From Lentibacillus persicus (GTDB lineage: Bacteria; Bacillota; Bacilli; Bacillales; Amphibacillaceae): 64,000 nt of DNA. The notes beneath the pieces were generated by a model. The model worked only from the letters and a program-made list of their open reading frames with translations. It searched no databases and was not told the origin of the DNA. This document shows, piece by piece, positions 7,243-20,471 of this stretch. The translations under genes and the position numbers were made by a program. Location: NCBI RefSeq assembly GCF_900112705.1, contig NZ_FOMR01000010.1:1-64000 (forward strand). The letters are read 5' to 3'. Position 1 is the first letter of the stretch. Each line of letters opens with the position of its first letter.

Positions 7243-8934
7243 ATGGAAAAAGATTTACGCATAAAAAGCCATGTCTTCAGCGATGACACAATGCGCGCAC
7301 CAAACCGTGCCATGCTGCGTGCCGTCGGTCTAAAAGACGAACATTTTGAAAAGCCGATGGTCGGTATCGCAAGTACTTGGAGTGAGGTCACGCCATGTAA
7401 TATACATATCGATGATTTGGCCCTCAGCGCCAAACAAGGTGCACGAGAAGCTGGTGCAACACCGCTTATTTTCAATACCATCACCGTCTCGGACGGGATT
7501 TCGATGGGGACTCAAGGCATGCGCTACTCGCTGCCAAGCCGTGACTTAATCGCTGATTCGATTGAAACAGTCGTCGGCGCGGAAAGTCTTGATGCTTTTG
7601 TAGCTATTGGCGCGTGTGATAAAAACATCCCCGGTTGTATGATTGCCATTGCAAATGCTGATGTGCCGGCTGTTTTTGTTTATGGCGGTACCATTGCTCC
7701 GGGTAAACATAACGGTAAGGATATCGATCTTGTTTCAGTGTTTGAAGGTGTCGGCAAGCATAATAATGGCGATATCGATGATGAGGAGCTTAAAAACATT
7801 GAATGCAAAGCGTGTCCGGGTGCCGGTGCATGCGGCGGTATGTATACGGCTAACACGATGGCATCAGCAGTCGAGGCGATGGGGATGAGCCTGCCAGGCA
7901 GTTCGTCAAACCCTGCTGAATCAGAGGAAAAAGCTGCTGACTGCGCTGACGCGGGTGAGGCAGTGTACAAGCTTCTGGAAAAAGGGATTTATCCTAAAGA
8001 CATTATGACGAAAGAAGCTTTCGAAAACGCCATGACAGTCGTTATGGCACTCGGCGGTTCGACAAACGCCATTCTGCACTTGCTCGGCATGGCGCATGCT
8101 GTCGGTGTTGATCTTAAGATTGAGGACTTTAACCGTATTCAGCAAAAAGTGCCGCATTTGGCTGATTTGAAACCAAGCGGGCAGTATGTTATGCAGGACT
8201 TGCATCATGCCGGTGGTGTTCAGGCCGTTATGAAACTTCTTTATGAAGCAGGTTACCTGCATGGCGATTGTCTCACCGTGACCGGAAAAACGGTTGCGGA
8301 AAATCTTGAAGAAGCGCCTTCGCTTAAAGAGGATCAAAAAATCATCGCACCGTTTGATAATCCAAAACGGGCGGATGGTCCGCTAATTGTGTTGAAAGGT
8401 AACCTGGCGCCAAGAGGAGCGGTTGCCAAAGTATCGGGTGTGAAAGTGAAGCGTCACACCGGACCGGCGCGTGTTTTTAATACGGAGCAGGAAGCAACCG
8501 ATGCCGTAAGACGAAATGAAATTAAAGAAGGCGATGTACTTGTCATCCGCTATGTAGGGCCAAAAGGCGGTCCTGGAATGCCTGAAATGCTGTCGGTCTC
8601 AAGTCTGCTTGTTGGAAAAGGTATGGGCGAGAAGGTCGCGTTGCTGACGGATGGACGTTTTTCCGGCGGTACACACGGACTTGTCGTCGGACATATTGCG
8701 CCTGAAGCACAGGACGGTGGACCGATTGCATTCTTACAGGAAGGTGATCAGGTCACCATCGATTCAGAACAAAAAGAAATAACATTTGATGTTTCTGACG
8801 CAGAAATTGAAAAACGCAAACAACAGTGGAGTGCACCGCCACTTTACAAAAAAGGCGTGCTTGGAAAATATGCACATAATGTATCGTGTTCTTCAAAAGG
8901 TGCTGTCACTGATTTTTTGGATGCTGAGGATTAA
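7243..8934 (+). CDS. ilvD: Dihydroxy-acid dehydratase
   Basis: Dehydrates 2,3-dihydroxyisovalerate and 2,3-dihydroxy-3-methylvalerate to the keto acids that IlvE aminates. The 563-residue protein shows the cluster cysteines in ACDKNIPGC near residue 122 and [15 protein letters not shown] near 188, plus [10 protein letters not shown] near 472. The start is the ATG at 7243, after AAGGAAGGTGGAG; the open frame upstream of it has no ribosome site. It is read 114 bp after the BASS gene with no terminator between, and ends at a strong terminator before the T-box operon. Confidence 0.95.
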   Translation: MEKDLRIKSHVFSDDTMRAPNRAMLRAVGLKDEHFEKPMVGIASTWSEVTPCNIHIDDLALSAKQGAREAGATPLIFNTITVSDGISMGTQGMRYSLPSRDLIADSIETVVGAESLDAFVAIGACDKNIPGCMIAIANADVPAVFVYGGTIAPGKHNGKDIDLVSVFEGVGKHNNGDIDDEELKNIECKACPGAGACGGMYTANTMASAVEAMGMSLPGSSSNPAESEEKAADCADAGEAVYKLLEKGIYPKDIMTKEAFENAMTVVMALGGSTNAILHLLGMAHAVGVDLKIEDFNRIQQKVPHLADLKPSGQYVMQDLHHAGGVQAVMKLLYEAGYLHGDCLTVTGKTVAENLEEAPSLKEDQKIIAPFDNPKRADGPLIVLKGNLAPRGAVAKVSGVKVKRHTGPARVFNTEQEATDAVRRNEIKEGDVLVIRYVGPKGGPGMPEMLSVSSLLVGKGMGEKVALLTDGRFSGGTHGLVVGHIAPEAQDGGPIAFLQEGDQVTIDSEQKEITFDVSDAEIEKRKQQWSAPPLYKKGVLGKYAHNVSCSSKGAVTDFLDAED

Positions 8935-8949
8935 AGAATGGATTGACTA

Positions 8950-8983
8950 CCCTGGGCTTACTAAGAAGCCCAGGGGTTTTTTT
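8950..8983 (+). terminator. Terminator after ilvD
   Basis: CCCTGGGCTT pairs with AAGCCCAGGG, followed by seven T residues. Confidence 0.93.
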
Positions 8984-9086
8984 GGTTTATCTATTTGTAA
9001 CAAAATTGAAACATTTCAGTTAGTTTTGCTCTATGCCGTCATTGTAAGCGCTAGCACGAATGGAGTATTATAAAAACCTTCAAAAA

Positions 9087-9131
9087 AATTTTCAAAAAGC
9101 TGTTGACCAAATGCGAAAATCGGTATATGAT
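9087..9131 (+). promoter_or_regulatory. Promoter and possible CodY box of the ilv-leu operon
   Basis: TTGACC (9103-9108) and TATGAT (9126-9131) with 17 bp between. AATTTTCAAAAAGCT (9087-9101) differs from the CodY box at three of fifteen positions and ends next to the -35. CodY control of ilv-leu is well known in Bacillus, so this site is plausible. Confidence 0.65.
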
Positions 9132-9194
9132 TATCGGCAATATCAATTATTCATTTTTCGAATTTGCCTAACAAATTATACAAAAAATAAAACA

Positions 9195-9495
9195 CGATGA
9201 CGGGAAAAAAGGAACATGTCCCATGCATTTACAGAGAGCCGGGGTTGCTGGAAGCCCGGAAATGCATATTGTTCCGACATCTTCTCTGAGTGCCTTGCTG
9301 AACGGTGTTTCTCATTAGGCTTGGCCAGGTGCATGCTCATGTACCTGTTATCAAATCAGCTGACTTACCTCAGCTGGCAAGATAGTATTTGCGAAGATAC
9401 TATGAACCTGGGTGGTACCGTGGAAAGAAGACTCTTTTCTCCCCAATGATTCTGTAAACAGACAGTTTTGTGTGGGAAGAAAAGGGTCTTTTTTC
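9195..9495 (+). ncRNA. T-box leader of the ilv-leu operon
   Basis: It has the T-box landmarks: stem I with GATGACGGG at the base, AGAGAGCCGGGGTTG near 9233 in the AG-bulge arm, and GAACCTGGGTGGTACCGTGG (9404-9422) as the T-box, whose TGGT reads the free CCA end of a tRNA with discriminator A. A terminator hairpin (about 9427-9495: AGACTCTTTTCT with AGAAAAGGGTCT and a T-run) follows. The specifier is hard to call. Folding GGGAA (9202-9206) with TTCTC (9282-9286) leaves GACATC in the loop, giving ATC (Ile); the alternative is CTC at 9284-9286 (Leu). Uncharged tRNA would allow read-through into ilvB. Confidence 0.92.
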
Positions 9496-9569
9496 AATTC
9501 AAAACTTTAGCGAACCACTACAGAAAAGTGTGGCGCTGCAAGTAATAATATTAAAGGAGGCGAGCAGCA

Positions 9570-11296
9570 GTGAGTGTTAAGGCTGAGCAGGAAGTTCAAC
9601 AAACAGAAAAAAAGGTGACGGGTGCCGATATACTCATTCAGGCGTTGACAGCTGCCGGCGTCGATACGGTGTTCGGCTACCCGGGCGGTGCGGTTTTGCC
9701 AATCTATGATGCGCTTTACCGGAATGATGCACCTTTTAAGCATGTGCTGTCCCGCCATGAGCAGGGATCGGTACACGCAGCAGAGGGATATGCACGCGTC
9801 ACCGGAAAACCTGGTGTTGTTCTGGCAACGTCAGGACCCGGAGCAACCAATCTGATTACAGGCATAACGGATGCCATGATGGATTCATTGCCTTTGGTCG
9901 TATTCACCGGTCAGGTTGCCAGTAATGTCATCGGGACAGATGCCTTCCAGGAATCGGATGTTATGGGGATAACAACCCCGGTGACCAAATATAATTACCA
10001 AGTCCGGGATTTGGAACAATTGCCGAAAATCGTTAACGAGGCATTTCATATCGCATCGACAGGCAGACCGGGTCCGGTCGTTGTGGATATACCGAAAGAC
10101 ATTTCATCAAGCGTATCGGCCCAAAAGGCTGAAGTGAGCAGCAGTAACTGTTACCTGCCTGGCTACCAGCCGAACAAAAAGCCCAATCCGCTGCAAATCG
10201 TAAAATTGGCTGATGCGGTAAGCCGGGCGAAAAAGCCGCTTATATTGGCAGGTGCAGGCGTCATTTTCGCTGAAGCAGCTGAGGAACTCAAAACGTTTGC
10301 TGAAGCACATAAACTCCCGGTCGTCAATACACTGCTCGGTCTTGGAGGCTTTCCCGGCACGCACGAATTATCACTGGGAATGGGCGGCATGCACGGAAAC
10401 TATGCAGCCAACACCGGAATTTACGATTGCGATTTGCTGATTAATTTTGGCGCCCGATTTGATGACCGGCTCACCGGAAACCTGAAGCACTTTGCTCCCA
10501 ATGCGAAAGTTGCTCATGTCGACATTGACCCGGCGGAAATCGGCAAAAATGTCGAAACTGAAATACCGGTTGTCGCTGATGCTAAAAAGGCATTGGCCGC
10601 ATTAAACGATACAGACATTACGGCAAATGATCATGATGAATGGCTTGATGAGCTGCGGGAAAATCAGACAGCGTATCCATATTGGTATGACCGTTCCGAT
10701 CGCTATATTTCGCCGCAGTGGCTTACCGAACAAGTTTACACGGCATCAGACGGAAAAGCGATTGTGACAACAGATGTTGGCCAACACCAAATGTGGGCCG
10801 CTCAATACTACCCGTTTGATCAACCAAATAAGTGGGTAACATCAGGCGGCCTGGGCACGATGGGATTCGGGTTCCCGGCTGCAGTAGGCGCCCAGCTCGG
10901 TAAACCGGATGAACTGGTTGTGGCAGTTGTGGGAGATGGCGGTTTTCAAATGACGGCACAGGAGCTGTCGGTCATTAAAGAAAGACAGCTGCCGGTAAAA
11001 GTCGTGATTGTCAATAATCAATCACTCGGCATGGTTCGCCAGTGGCAGGAAAGCTTTTATGAAGAACGCTACTCCGAATCGATCTTTCCGGAGAACCCGG
11101 ATTTTGTCAAATTAGCTGAATGTTATGGCATCCGCGGTATGAAAGCAGAGAATGAAGCAGAAGTCAAAGACGTTCTGGCTGAAGCATTTGCCTATGACGG
11201 CCCGGTTGTCATTGATTGCCATGTAGAACAAAAAGAGTGTGTGTACCCTATGATCGCGCCAGGAAAAGGGCTGCACGAAATGATCGGGGTGAGCCG

Positions 11297-11300
<4 letters not shown>
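9570..11300 (+). CDS. ilvB: Acetolactate synthase, catalytic subunit
   Basis: ThDP-dependent synthesis of acetolactate or acetohydroxybutyrate from pyruvate and a keto acid. The 576-residue product has the ThDP-activating Glu in [16 protein letters not shown] near residue 61, the FAD/central domain and the metal-ThDP motif [11 protein letters not shown]...NNQSLGM near 452-480. The start is GTG at 9570, ten bases after AAAGGAGG. First gene of the T-box operon; its stop overlaps ilvN (ATGA). Confidence 0.96.
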
Positions 11301-14436
<3,136 letters not shown>

Positions 14437-14512
14437 AATTGAATAAATTGCTTAAACGCAAACTCGATGGACTGATAGAGAAAAGACTCATCAATTAAAG
14501 GAGGGGAAGTAA

Positions 14513-15619
14513 ATGAATAAACACATCGTTACGCTCCCGGGGGATGGAATTGGAAAAGAAATTATGGAATCGGCCAAACAGGTTCTGAACGCTGTCGGCA
14601 ATGAATTTGGTCATGGATTTACCCTTCAGGAGCATGCAATCGGCGGCAGCGCCATTGATCAATATGATACACCTTTGCCTGAAGCAACACTTACAGCAAG
14701 TCAAAAGGCCGATGCTATTTTACTCGGTGCGGTAGGCGGTGAAAAATGGGATGCAATGCCTAAAGAAAAGCGGCCCGAAAAAGGTTTGCTGGGCATTCGC
14801 AAAGAACTTGGGTTGTTCGCTAATTTACGGCCTGTGAAAGGATTCCCATCGCTACTTCATGCTTCCCCGCTTAAAGAACATATCATTGATGGCAGTGATA
14901 TTCTGATCATCCGTGAACTTACCGGCGGACTCTACTTCGGTCAGCCAAGCGAACGACGTGATAATGGAAACGAAGTGGTTGATACACTGCATTATCGGAA
15001 AGATGAGATGGAACGGATTATCGACAAAGCATTTCAAAGCGCCCGCTTGCGGAATCATCACGTGACATCGATTGATAAAGCGAATGTTTTGGAATCGAGC
15101 CGAATGTGGCGCGAAATCGTTGAGGAAAAGCGTCATGAATATCCGGATGTCACTGTTGAACACATGCTGGTTGACGCAGCAGCAATGAAGCTGATTACAG
15201 CGCCAAATCAATTTGATGTTATGGTAACTGAGAATATGTTCGGCGACATTTTAAGCGATGAGGCTTCGGTTTTGACCGGCTCGTTGGGCATGCTGCCATC
15301 AGCAAGTGTCCGGAGTGACGGTGTCGGCTTATACGAACCGGTTCATGGTTCCGCCCCTGACATTGCCGGAAAAGGCATCGCAAACCCGTTGGGCATGATT
15401 CTTTCAGTGGCATTAATGCTTCGTCACTCTTTCCAGATGGAAACAGAGGCAGCCGCTGTCGAACGGGCGGTTCGCGAATCTCTGGAGCAAGGTTATTATA
15501 CAGCTGACTTGGATATGAAAAACGGACAAATTGCAGGCACCCGGCAAATGACCGCTGCTGTTATCGAAAATCTGACGGTTAAGAGTGTGTCTGACAGTAT
15601 TTGTAATATGTATGTATAG
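14513..15619 (+). CDS. leuB: 3-isopropylmalate dehydrogenase
   Basis: NAD-dependent oxidative decarboxylation of 3-isopropylmalate. In 368 residues the visible motifs are [10 protein letters not shown] near 5, the substrate-binding [11 protein letters not shown] near 138, and the metal/substrate segment [12 protein letters not shown] near 238. A very good ribosome site (AAAGGAGGGG) precedes the ATG. Fifth gene of the operon. Confidence 0.95.
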   Translation: MNKHIVTLPGDGIGKEIMESAKQVLNAVGNEFGHGFTLQEHAIGGSAIDQYDTPLPEATLTASQKADAILLGAVGGEKWDAMPKEKRPEKGLLGIRKELGLFANLRPVKGFPSLLHASPLKEHIIDGSDILIIRELTGGLYFGQPSERRDNGNEVVDTLHYRKDEMERIIDKAFQSARLRNHHVTSIDKANVLESSRMWREIVEEKRHEYPDVTVEHMLVDAAAMKLITAPNQFDVMVTENMFGDILSDEASVLTGSLGMLPSASVRSDGVGLYEPVHGSAPDIAGKGIANPLGMILSVALMLRHSFQMETEAAAVERAVRESLEQGYYTADLDMKNGQIAGTRQMTAAVIENLTVKSVSDSICNMYV

Positions 15620-15630
15620 GAGGTGTTGAA

Positions 15631-17040
15631 ATGGGCAAACCGAAAACGATTATTGAAAAAATTTGGGAAAATCATATGGTTCACCAGGAACCGGAAAAAC
15701 CGGATTTAATGTATATTGATTTGCATTTGGTTCATGAAGTGACATCTCCGCAGGCATTTGAAGGGTTGCGCCTGAACAACCGTAAAGTAAGGCGGCCGGA
15801 TTTAACATTTGCGACAATGGACCATAATGTTCCAACGCAAAACAGGGATGTTATTAAAGATGAAATTTCCAAAAAGCAAATGGAAACGCTGAGAAAAAAC
15901 TGTAAAGATTTTGGTGTACCATTGGCAGATATGTTCCATCCTGATCAGGGGATTGTTCACGTCATTGGTCCGCAGCTTGGGCTTACACAGCCTGGAAAAA
16001 CAATCGTCTGCGGTGACAGTCATACGTCCACGCATGGTGCTTTTGGCGCGTTGGCATTTGGTATTGGCACGAGTGAAGTTGAGCATGTTTTAGCAACGCA
16101 GACGCTGTGGCAAAAACCGCCAAAAACATTGAACGTTCATGTGGAAGGAGACTTGGGGACCGGCGTGACCGCCAAAGACTTGATACTGGCGATTATTTCA
16201 AAGTTCGGTGTGCGATTCGGTACGGGGCATGTCATTGAATATACGGGCGAAGCTGTCCGAAATCTTTCAATGGAAGGCCGCATGACCGTTTGCAACATGT
16301 CGATTGAAGCTGGTGCAAGAGCCGGTCTGATCAGCCCTGATGAAACAACGGTTGAATTTCTGCGGGATAAACCACATGTCCCTCAGGGTGAAGCATTTGA
16401 TGAAAAAGCAGAAGAATGGCTTTCCTTGGCCACTGATGAAGGTGCTGAATATGATCAGACGGTTACGATTAAAGCCGAAGAAATCGAACCGCAAGTATCG
16501 TGGGGAACAAACCCGGGCATGTGTGTACCGGTGAGCGGCAATACGCCGGCTGTAAATGAATCAGAGGACCCTGAAGATATCGAACGGGCATTGGAATACA
16601 TGGGGCTTGAGGAAAATCAGGCAATCGAATCCATTGACATTGATCACGTTTTTATCGGCTCGTGCACAAACTCCCGGATTACTGACTTGCGTAAAGCCGC
16701 AAAAGTGGTCGAAGGTCATCAGGTCAACGATAATGTCAGAGCGATTGTGGTCCCCGGCTCATTCGGAACAAAGTTACAGGCCGAAAAAGAAGGGCTGGAT
16801 TCGATTTTTAAAGAAGCCGGATTTGAATGGCGCGAGGCCGGGTGCAGCATGTGTCTGGCGATGAACGATGATGTGGTACCGCCCGGCGGACGCTGCGCAT
16901 CAACATCAAACCGCAATTTTGAAGGCAGACAAGGAAATGGCGCCCGCACACATCTTGTCAGTCCGGAGATGGCGGCAGCCGCAGCTATTGAAGGCCATTT
17001 TGTCGACGTTCGCAAGTTTGCGTCGAACGTATACGCATAG
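15631..17040 (+). CDS. leuC: 3-isopropylmalate dehydratase, large subunit
   Basis: With LeuD, isomerises 2- to 3-isopropylmalate using a [4Fe-4S] cluster. The 469-residue subunit has the aconitase signatures [19 protein letters not shown] near residue 129 and cluster cysteines in IGSCTNSR near 346 and GCSMCLAMN near 407. AGGAGGTGTTGAA precedes the ATG. leuD follows 12 bp later after the same AGGAGGTG. Confidence 0.95.
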   Translation: MGKPKTIIEKIWENHMVHQEPEKPDLMYIDLHLVHEVTSPQAFEGLRLNNRKVRRPDLTFATMDHNVPTQNRDVIKDEISKKQMETLRKNCKDFGVPLADMFHPDQGIVHVIGPQLGLTQPGKTIVCGDSHTSTHGAFGALAFGIGTSEVEHVLATQTLWQKPPKTLNVHVEGDLGTGVTAKDLILAIISKFGVRFGTGHVIEYTGEAVRNLSMEGRMTVCNMSIEAGARAGLISPDETTVEFLRDKPHVPQGEAFDEKAEEWLSLATDEGAEYDQTVTIKAEEIEPQVSWGTNPGMCVPVSGNTPAVNESEDPEDIERALEYMGLEENQAIESIDIDHVFIGSCTNSRITDLRKAAKVVEGHQVNDNVRAIVVPGSFGTKLQAEKEGLDSIFKEAGFEWREAGCSMCLAMNDDVVPPGGRCASTSNRNFEGRQGNGARTHLVSPEMAAAAAIEGHFVDVRKFASNVYA

Positions 17041-17052
17041 GAGGTGTTGAAC

Positions 17053-17637
17053 ATGGAAGCGATTCAGGAACATGAAGGATTGACTGTGCCGTTAAACCGG
17101 TCAAACGTCGACACGGACCAAATCATACCGAAACAATTTTTAAAGCGGGTTGAACGGACCGGTTTTGGTCAGTTCCTCTTTTATAATTGGCGGTTTGATG
17201 AGGATGGAACAATGAGAGAGGATTTTGTGCTTAACGACCCGTCATTCCAGGAAGGATCCATCCTTCTTGCCGGTGAAAACTTCGGTTGCGGTTCTTCACG
17301 GGAACATGCGCCATGGTCGTTGCTTGACTATGGTTTCCGTGTTATCATTGCACCGAGCTTTGCAGACATTTTTTATAACAATGCGTTAAAAAATGGCATT
17401 ATACCCATTCAAATGAATGAAGCGCAAGTTAAAAAGTGGATGGCGCAGGCCGAAAATGGCAACTTCGCATTAAAAGTTGATTTGGAAAAGCAGCTTATCA
17501 TTGACAGTGAACAAAGCGTCCATTTTGACATTCCTGCCTTTCATAAGGATAATCTTATTAATGGATACGATGATATTGCCCTGACTTTGAAACATGAGGA
17601 TAAAATTACGGCGTTTGAAAGTGCCGCTCACGTTTAG
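17053..17637 (+). CDS. leuD: 3-isopropylmalate dehydratase, small subunit
   Basis: The 194-residue swivelling domain partner of LeuC, with NVDTDQIIPKQFLKR near residue 17 and GENFGCGSSREHAPW near 76. The start is the ATG at 17053, a few bases after TAGGAGGTG; the in-frame GTG and TTG at 17044-17049 lie inside or too near that ribosome site. Confidence 0.95.
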   Translation: MEAIQEHEGLTVPLNRSNVDTDQIIPKQFLKRVERTGFGQFLFYNWRFDEDGTMREDFVLNDPSFQEGSILLAGENFGCGSSREHAPWSLLDYGFRVIIAPSFADIFYNNALKNGIIPIQMNEAQVKKWMAQAENGNFALKVDLEKQLIIDSEQSVHFDIPAFHKDNLINGYDDIALTLKHEDKITAFESAAHV

Positions 17638-17665
17638 TGAATGATGCACACTTAGCCAACTAATT

Positions 17666-17684
17666 AAAGGAGAGTGACGAAATT
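17666..17684 (+). promoter_or_regulatory. Ribosome site facing an ATT codon (ilvA)
   Basis: AAAGGAG (17666-17672) is followed by nine bases and then ATT (17682-17684) in the ilvA frame. That frame opens after TAA at 17661-17663 and contains no ATG, GTG or TTG until 17811. A TTG at 17683 lies one base out of frame and stops after four codons. Confidence 0.6.
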
Positions 17685-18668
17685 GGGAATTGCTTAACAG
17701 GTGACCTCGTTGCTGAAGCCAGAGATCGCTTAGCAACAGTCGCTCACCGTACACCTATATTAAGATCAGCGACAACGGATTCGCTCGTTGGAAAACATGT
17801 TTATTTCAAAATGGAAAATCAGCAAAAAACCGGTTCGTTTAAATTTAGAGGCGCTACATTTAAATTGATGCAGTTGTCAAAAGAAAAACTGCAAAAAGGT
17901 GTGATTGCTGCATCTGCCGGAAATCATGCACAAGGTGTGGCGAACGCAGCTGCCAAATTAAATGCCAAAGCGACGATTTTCATGCCTGAAAAAACGCCTT
18001 CAGCTAAAGTGGATGCCACACGTGCCTATGGCGCTGAAGTTGTATTAACCGGGCAGTCTTTCCAGGAAGCGTATGATGCTTCAATGAAAAGACAACTGCA
18101 AACCGGAGCTGAATACATTCATCCATTTGATGATTATGATGTAATGGCCGGGCAAGGTACGGCTGCAGCAGAAATGCTTCAGCAGGAAGACAGAATTGAT
18201 ACCGTTCTGGTCCCTGTTGGCGGCGGTGGTCTGATCAGTGGTACAGCGGCAGCCGCAAAGTATATGAATCCAAAGATAAAAGTAATTGGTGTGCAGTCTG
18301 CCGGCGCACCGGCTATGTATCAGAGCTTCCATCATAATCGTGGTAAACAGCTTGATCATGTATCGACGATTGCGGAAGGTATCGCCGTTAAAAAACCGGG
18401 CGAACGCACATTGCCGCTGATCAATGAGTATGTTGATGACATTGTCACGGTAAGCGATGAAGAAATTGCGTCTGCCATTGTCTATATGCTCGAAAGGAAC
18501 AAGACATTGCTGGAAGGAGCAGGCGCTGCAGCACTGGCCGCACTGTTATCCCAAGGCAGCCGATTAAAGTCCGACCACTGTGGTATTATCGTCAGTGGCG
18601 GTAACATGGACATCAGCACACTGCCAATGATCCAGCGGCTGTCGAATAAATTGCATCATTCAGCGTGA
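17682..18668 (+). CDS. ilvA: Threonine dehydratase, short form; start unusual or frameshifted
   Basis: PLP-dependent deamination of threonine to 2-ketobutyrate, the entry to isoleucine. About 328 residues, with no C-terminal ACT domain (TdcB-like length). The PLP lysine is in TGSFKFRGA near residue 53, SAGNHAQGVA is near 81 and the phosphate loop VGGGGLISG near 181. Homology extends upstream of the first ATG (17811): GDLVAEARDRLATVAHRTPI is the normal N-terminal helix. Either the gene starts at ATT 17682, or a single base was lost near 17694 and the gene originally started at TTG 17683. If only the ATG at 17811 is used, about 43 residues before the active-site lysine are lost. Last gene of the operon. 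Confidence 0.85.
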   Translation: MGNCLTGDLVAEARDRLATVAHRTPILRSATTDSLVGKHVYFKMENQQKTGSFKFRGATFKLMQLSKEKLQKGVIAASAGNHAQGVANAAAKLNAKATIFMPEKTPSAKVDATRAYGAEVVLTGQSFQEAYDASMKRQLQTGAEYIHPFDDYDVMAGQGTAAAEMLQQEDRIDTVLVPVGGGGLISGTAAAAKYMNPKIKVIGVQSAGAPAMYQSFHHNRGKQLDHVSTIAEGIAVKKPGERTLPLINEYVDDIVTVSDEEIASAIVYMLERNKTLLEGAGAAALAALLSQGSRLKSDHCGIIVSGGNMDISTLPMIQRLSNKLHHSA

Positions 18669-18672
18669 TAAT

Positions 18673-18706
18673 AAAAACCTGCACATACTTTTGTGCAGGT
18701 TTTTAT
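18673..18706 (+). terminator. Terminator of the ilv-leu operon
   Basis: AAAACCTGCACA pairs with TGTGCAGGTTTT, with A and T runs on the two sides, so it could serve both strands. Confidence 0.93.
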
Positions 18707-18740
18707 TATTTCAAGCTGGATAGTAGGACCATTCAGCCTG

Positions 18741-19208
18741 CTATAAACCGATGTGAATTGAAATGAAAATAAATAAAGATATGCCCAGCCAAATATGGAT
18801 CATGCGTTTTCTCCCAGTGGAACGAAACAATCGCATCCAACCGCTAACAACCATCGCAATTAATAAAATCCCCGCGATTAGACCACTTAACAGTTTCACA
18901 TTATGCCAGGCGAACCCGAATAGATTGATTGTCAGGGAAGCATGAATCAATATGATAATAAGCGTTGTGGTGCCAATCCATCGGTGGTATGGCACGATTT
19001 TCTTTGATAAATTAGCAAGCTTAATTTTTGTTTGCCTGTTCGGTGTATTGCGGATGGTTGAAAACACCGCGTGCCGGGTCCAGTTAAACAAAAATAATAA
19101 TAACCCTGCTGCTCCAAATATGACGTGGGCAGGAAAACGGCTATGTTCAGTGATTTGCCATATGCCTGCCGCCAGCAACAACAGGTTGAAGTAAAACCAT
19201 TTGTTCAT
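18741..19208 (-). CDS. Four-helix membrane protein, possible haem b type
   Basis: A 155-residue protein with four to five hydrophobic helices, ending with a helix rich in Ile/Phe. Histidines sit at helix ends (HAVF, HRWIG, LIHASL, HIWLG, IHIGL), the arrangement seen in ferric-reductase-like and cytochrome b561-like membrane domains; haem binding is a guess. The ATG at 19208 follows GGAGGACACT. It lies downstream of the nitroreductase on the same strand, with a pair of palindromes in the gap. I do not recognise a named family. Confidence 0.65.
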   Translation of the reverse strand: MNKWFYFNLLLLAAGIWQITEHSRFPAHVIFGAAGLLLFLFNWTRHAVFSTIRNTPNRQTKIKLANLSKKIVPYHRWIGTTTLIIILIHASLTINLFGFAWHNVKLLSGLIAGILLIAMVVSGWMRLFRSTGRKRMIHIWLGISLFIFISIHIGL

Positions 19209-19260
19209 AGTGTCCTCCATCATCAAACTTATGTGAACAATTAATGGATTGATTGTATCA

Positions 19261-19302
19261 CACAAATTGTGGTGAGGGATGTGTTGATCATCACAACTTG
19301 TG
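19261..19302. promoter_or_regulatory. Pair of 11-bp palindromes, possible operator
   Basis: CACAAATTGTG (19261-19271) and CACAACTTGTG (19292-19302) are both perfect CACAANTTGTG palindromes with centres 31 bp apart, about three helical turns. They lie upstream of the membrane-protein gene (start 19208) and after the nitroreductase stop. The regulator is unknown. Confidence 0.5.
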
Positions 19303-19342
19303 GTCAATGTCAGCGGCAACTATCGGTCGCACTTTTAATCTA

Positions 19343-19909
19343 TTACTCAAACGTTCCTTCAAACAATGATTCTGTTAATGGACGGCGATCAGATGGCTGC
19401 TCCCGCTCCTGCAGTTTTTCATCCAGCGATTCTTTATCGCCCTGATAGCCGATAGCTACGAGTGCCTGAATATCAAACTCGTCTGGAATGTTTAACACTT
19501 CGCGTGCTTTATCCTTGTAGAATCCGCCCATGGCATGCGTCGCCACACCCAGCTTTGCAGCTTGCAATGAGAGATAACCCCAGGAAGCACCGGCGTCGAA
19601 AGCATGTGCGTTGTCCTCTTTGTCTGAGATAATTAAAGCCAGGACAGGCGCTTTTTCACACCATATTCGATTGCCATCCATTATAAAGGAATGAAATTTT
19701 TCTTTGTCTTCTTTTGTACGGGCAATAATAAAACGCCACGGCTGAATATTCATAGCAGAAGGTGCCCAGCGTGCCGCTTCAAATATATTCATTAGTACGT
19801 CATCATCTACTTCTTTTTCCAAAAATGATCGGGGCGACCAACGATTAAGAAAAATTGGATCAATGTCACGCTCTGTATGTCGAAACTGCTTGATGTCTGT
19901 TGCAATCAT
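19343..19909 (-). CDS. Nitroreductase-family FMN oxidoreductase
   Basis: A 188-residue NAD(P)H:FMN oxidoreductase of the nitroreductase fold. The FMN-binding segments are RWSPRSF near residue 23, AARWAPSAMNIQPWRFI near 46 and the C-terminal G-YQGD segment. Members reduce quinones, nitro compounds or flavins; the substrate here is unknown. GGAGGATTTACAT precedes the ATG. The downstream membrane protein and palindromic sites suggest a small redox-stress unit, but that is speculative. Confidence 0.85.
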   Translation of the reverse strand: MIATDIKQFRHTERDIDPIFLNRWSPRSFLEKEVDDDVLMNIFEAARWAPSAMNIQPWRFIIARTKEDKEKFHSFIMDGNRIWCEKAPVLALIISDKEDNAHAFDAGASWGYLSLQAAKLGVATHAMGGFYKDKAREVLNIPDEFDIQALVAIGYQGDKESLDEKLQEREQPSDRRPLTESLFEGTFE

Positions 19910-20096
19910 ATGTAAATCCTCCTGTAGAAATTTGTAGCGATGTGAATCATTATAATGAAAAAATACTGAGAAATCAAAGTAATTAAATCAAAAAAGTCAC
20001 TGTTAAATGCAATTGTTGTCATAAATAAAAAAGTAAAAACGAAAGGAACCGATTTTATGACAAAACTGTCTTCGCTTTAGCAAGTTAAACAAAACA
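19910..20096. other. Intergenic stretch
   Basis: AT-rich sequence upstream of the nitroreductase. A seven-codon ATG frame at 20057 with a ribosome-like GAAAGGAA is present but too short to support. Nothing else was recognised. Confidence 0.5.
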
Positions 20097-20128
20097 AAAA
20101 AGCGTCATGACGTTCGTCATGACGCTTT
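20097..20128 (-). terminator. Terminator of tRNA-Ala
   Basis: AGCGTCATGACG and CGTCATGACGCT form a perfect 12-bp stem. On the minus strand it is followed by a T-run, ending the tRNA transcript. Confidence 0.9.
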
Positions 20129-20134
20129 TCTATA

Positions 20135-20207
20135 TGGAGCATATCGGGCTCGAACCGATGACCTCATCGCTGCCAGCGATGCGCTCTCCCAACTGAGCTA
20201 ATGCCCC
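20135..20207 (-). tRNA. tRNA-Ala (GGC)
   Basis: A 73-nt cloverleaf on the minus strand. The acceptor GGGGCAT pairs with ATGCTCC and has the G3-U70 wobble that identifies alanine tRNAs. The anticodon loop CTGGCAG gives GGC, and the T loop is TTCGAGC. CCA is not encoded. A single tRNA gene, followed by its own terminator. Confidence 0.97.
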
Positions 20208-20471
20208 GTTTGATTCCGATACTCATTATAGCACTTTTTAGCTGTTTTTCAAGGGACTCGAATTAATTTTAAATTTTATTACAATTATACAGTCTGTTAT
20301 TGCCCGGGGAATATTGTCAGAATAACGCTGGGAGTGATAAAAGGTGTCGTAACGTGTTTTAATGGTGTTGGTTGCAATTTTCAGACAAGTAACTGAATCT
20401 GTGCTACAATTAAACTACTATATCATGGAAGAAAAATGTATAGATAATTAGAATAAGCAGGGGGACGTTTA

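Noticed and set aside
9216-9449. 77-codon open frame on the plus strand
   Set aside because: It lies wholly within the T-box leader, has no ribosome site, and its bases are explained by the RNA structure.
20057-20080. Seven-codon frame with a ribosome-like site
   Set aside because: Too short and without context; no regulated gene follows on that strand before the tRNA terminator.
20135-20207. tRNA gene as an integration site for a mobile element
   Set aside because: No integrase, direct repeat of the tRNA end or composition change was seen on either side; the AT-rich island begins 10 kb away.
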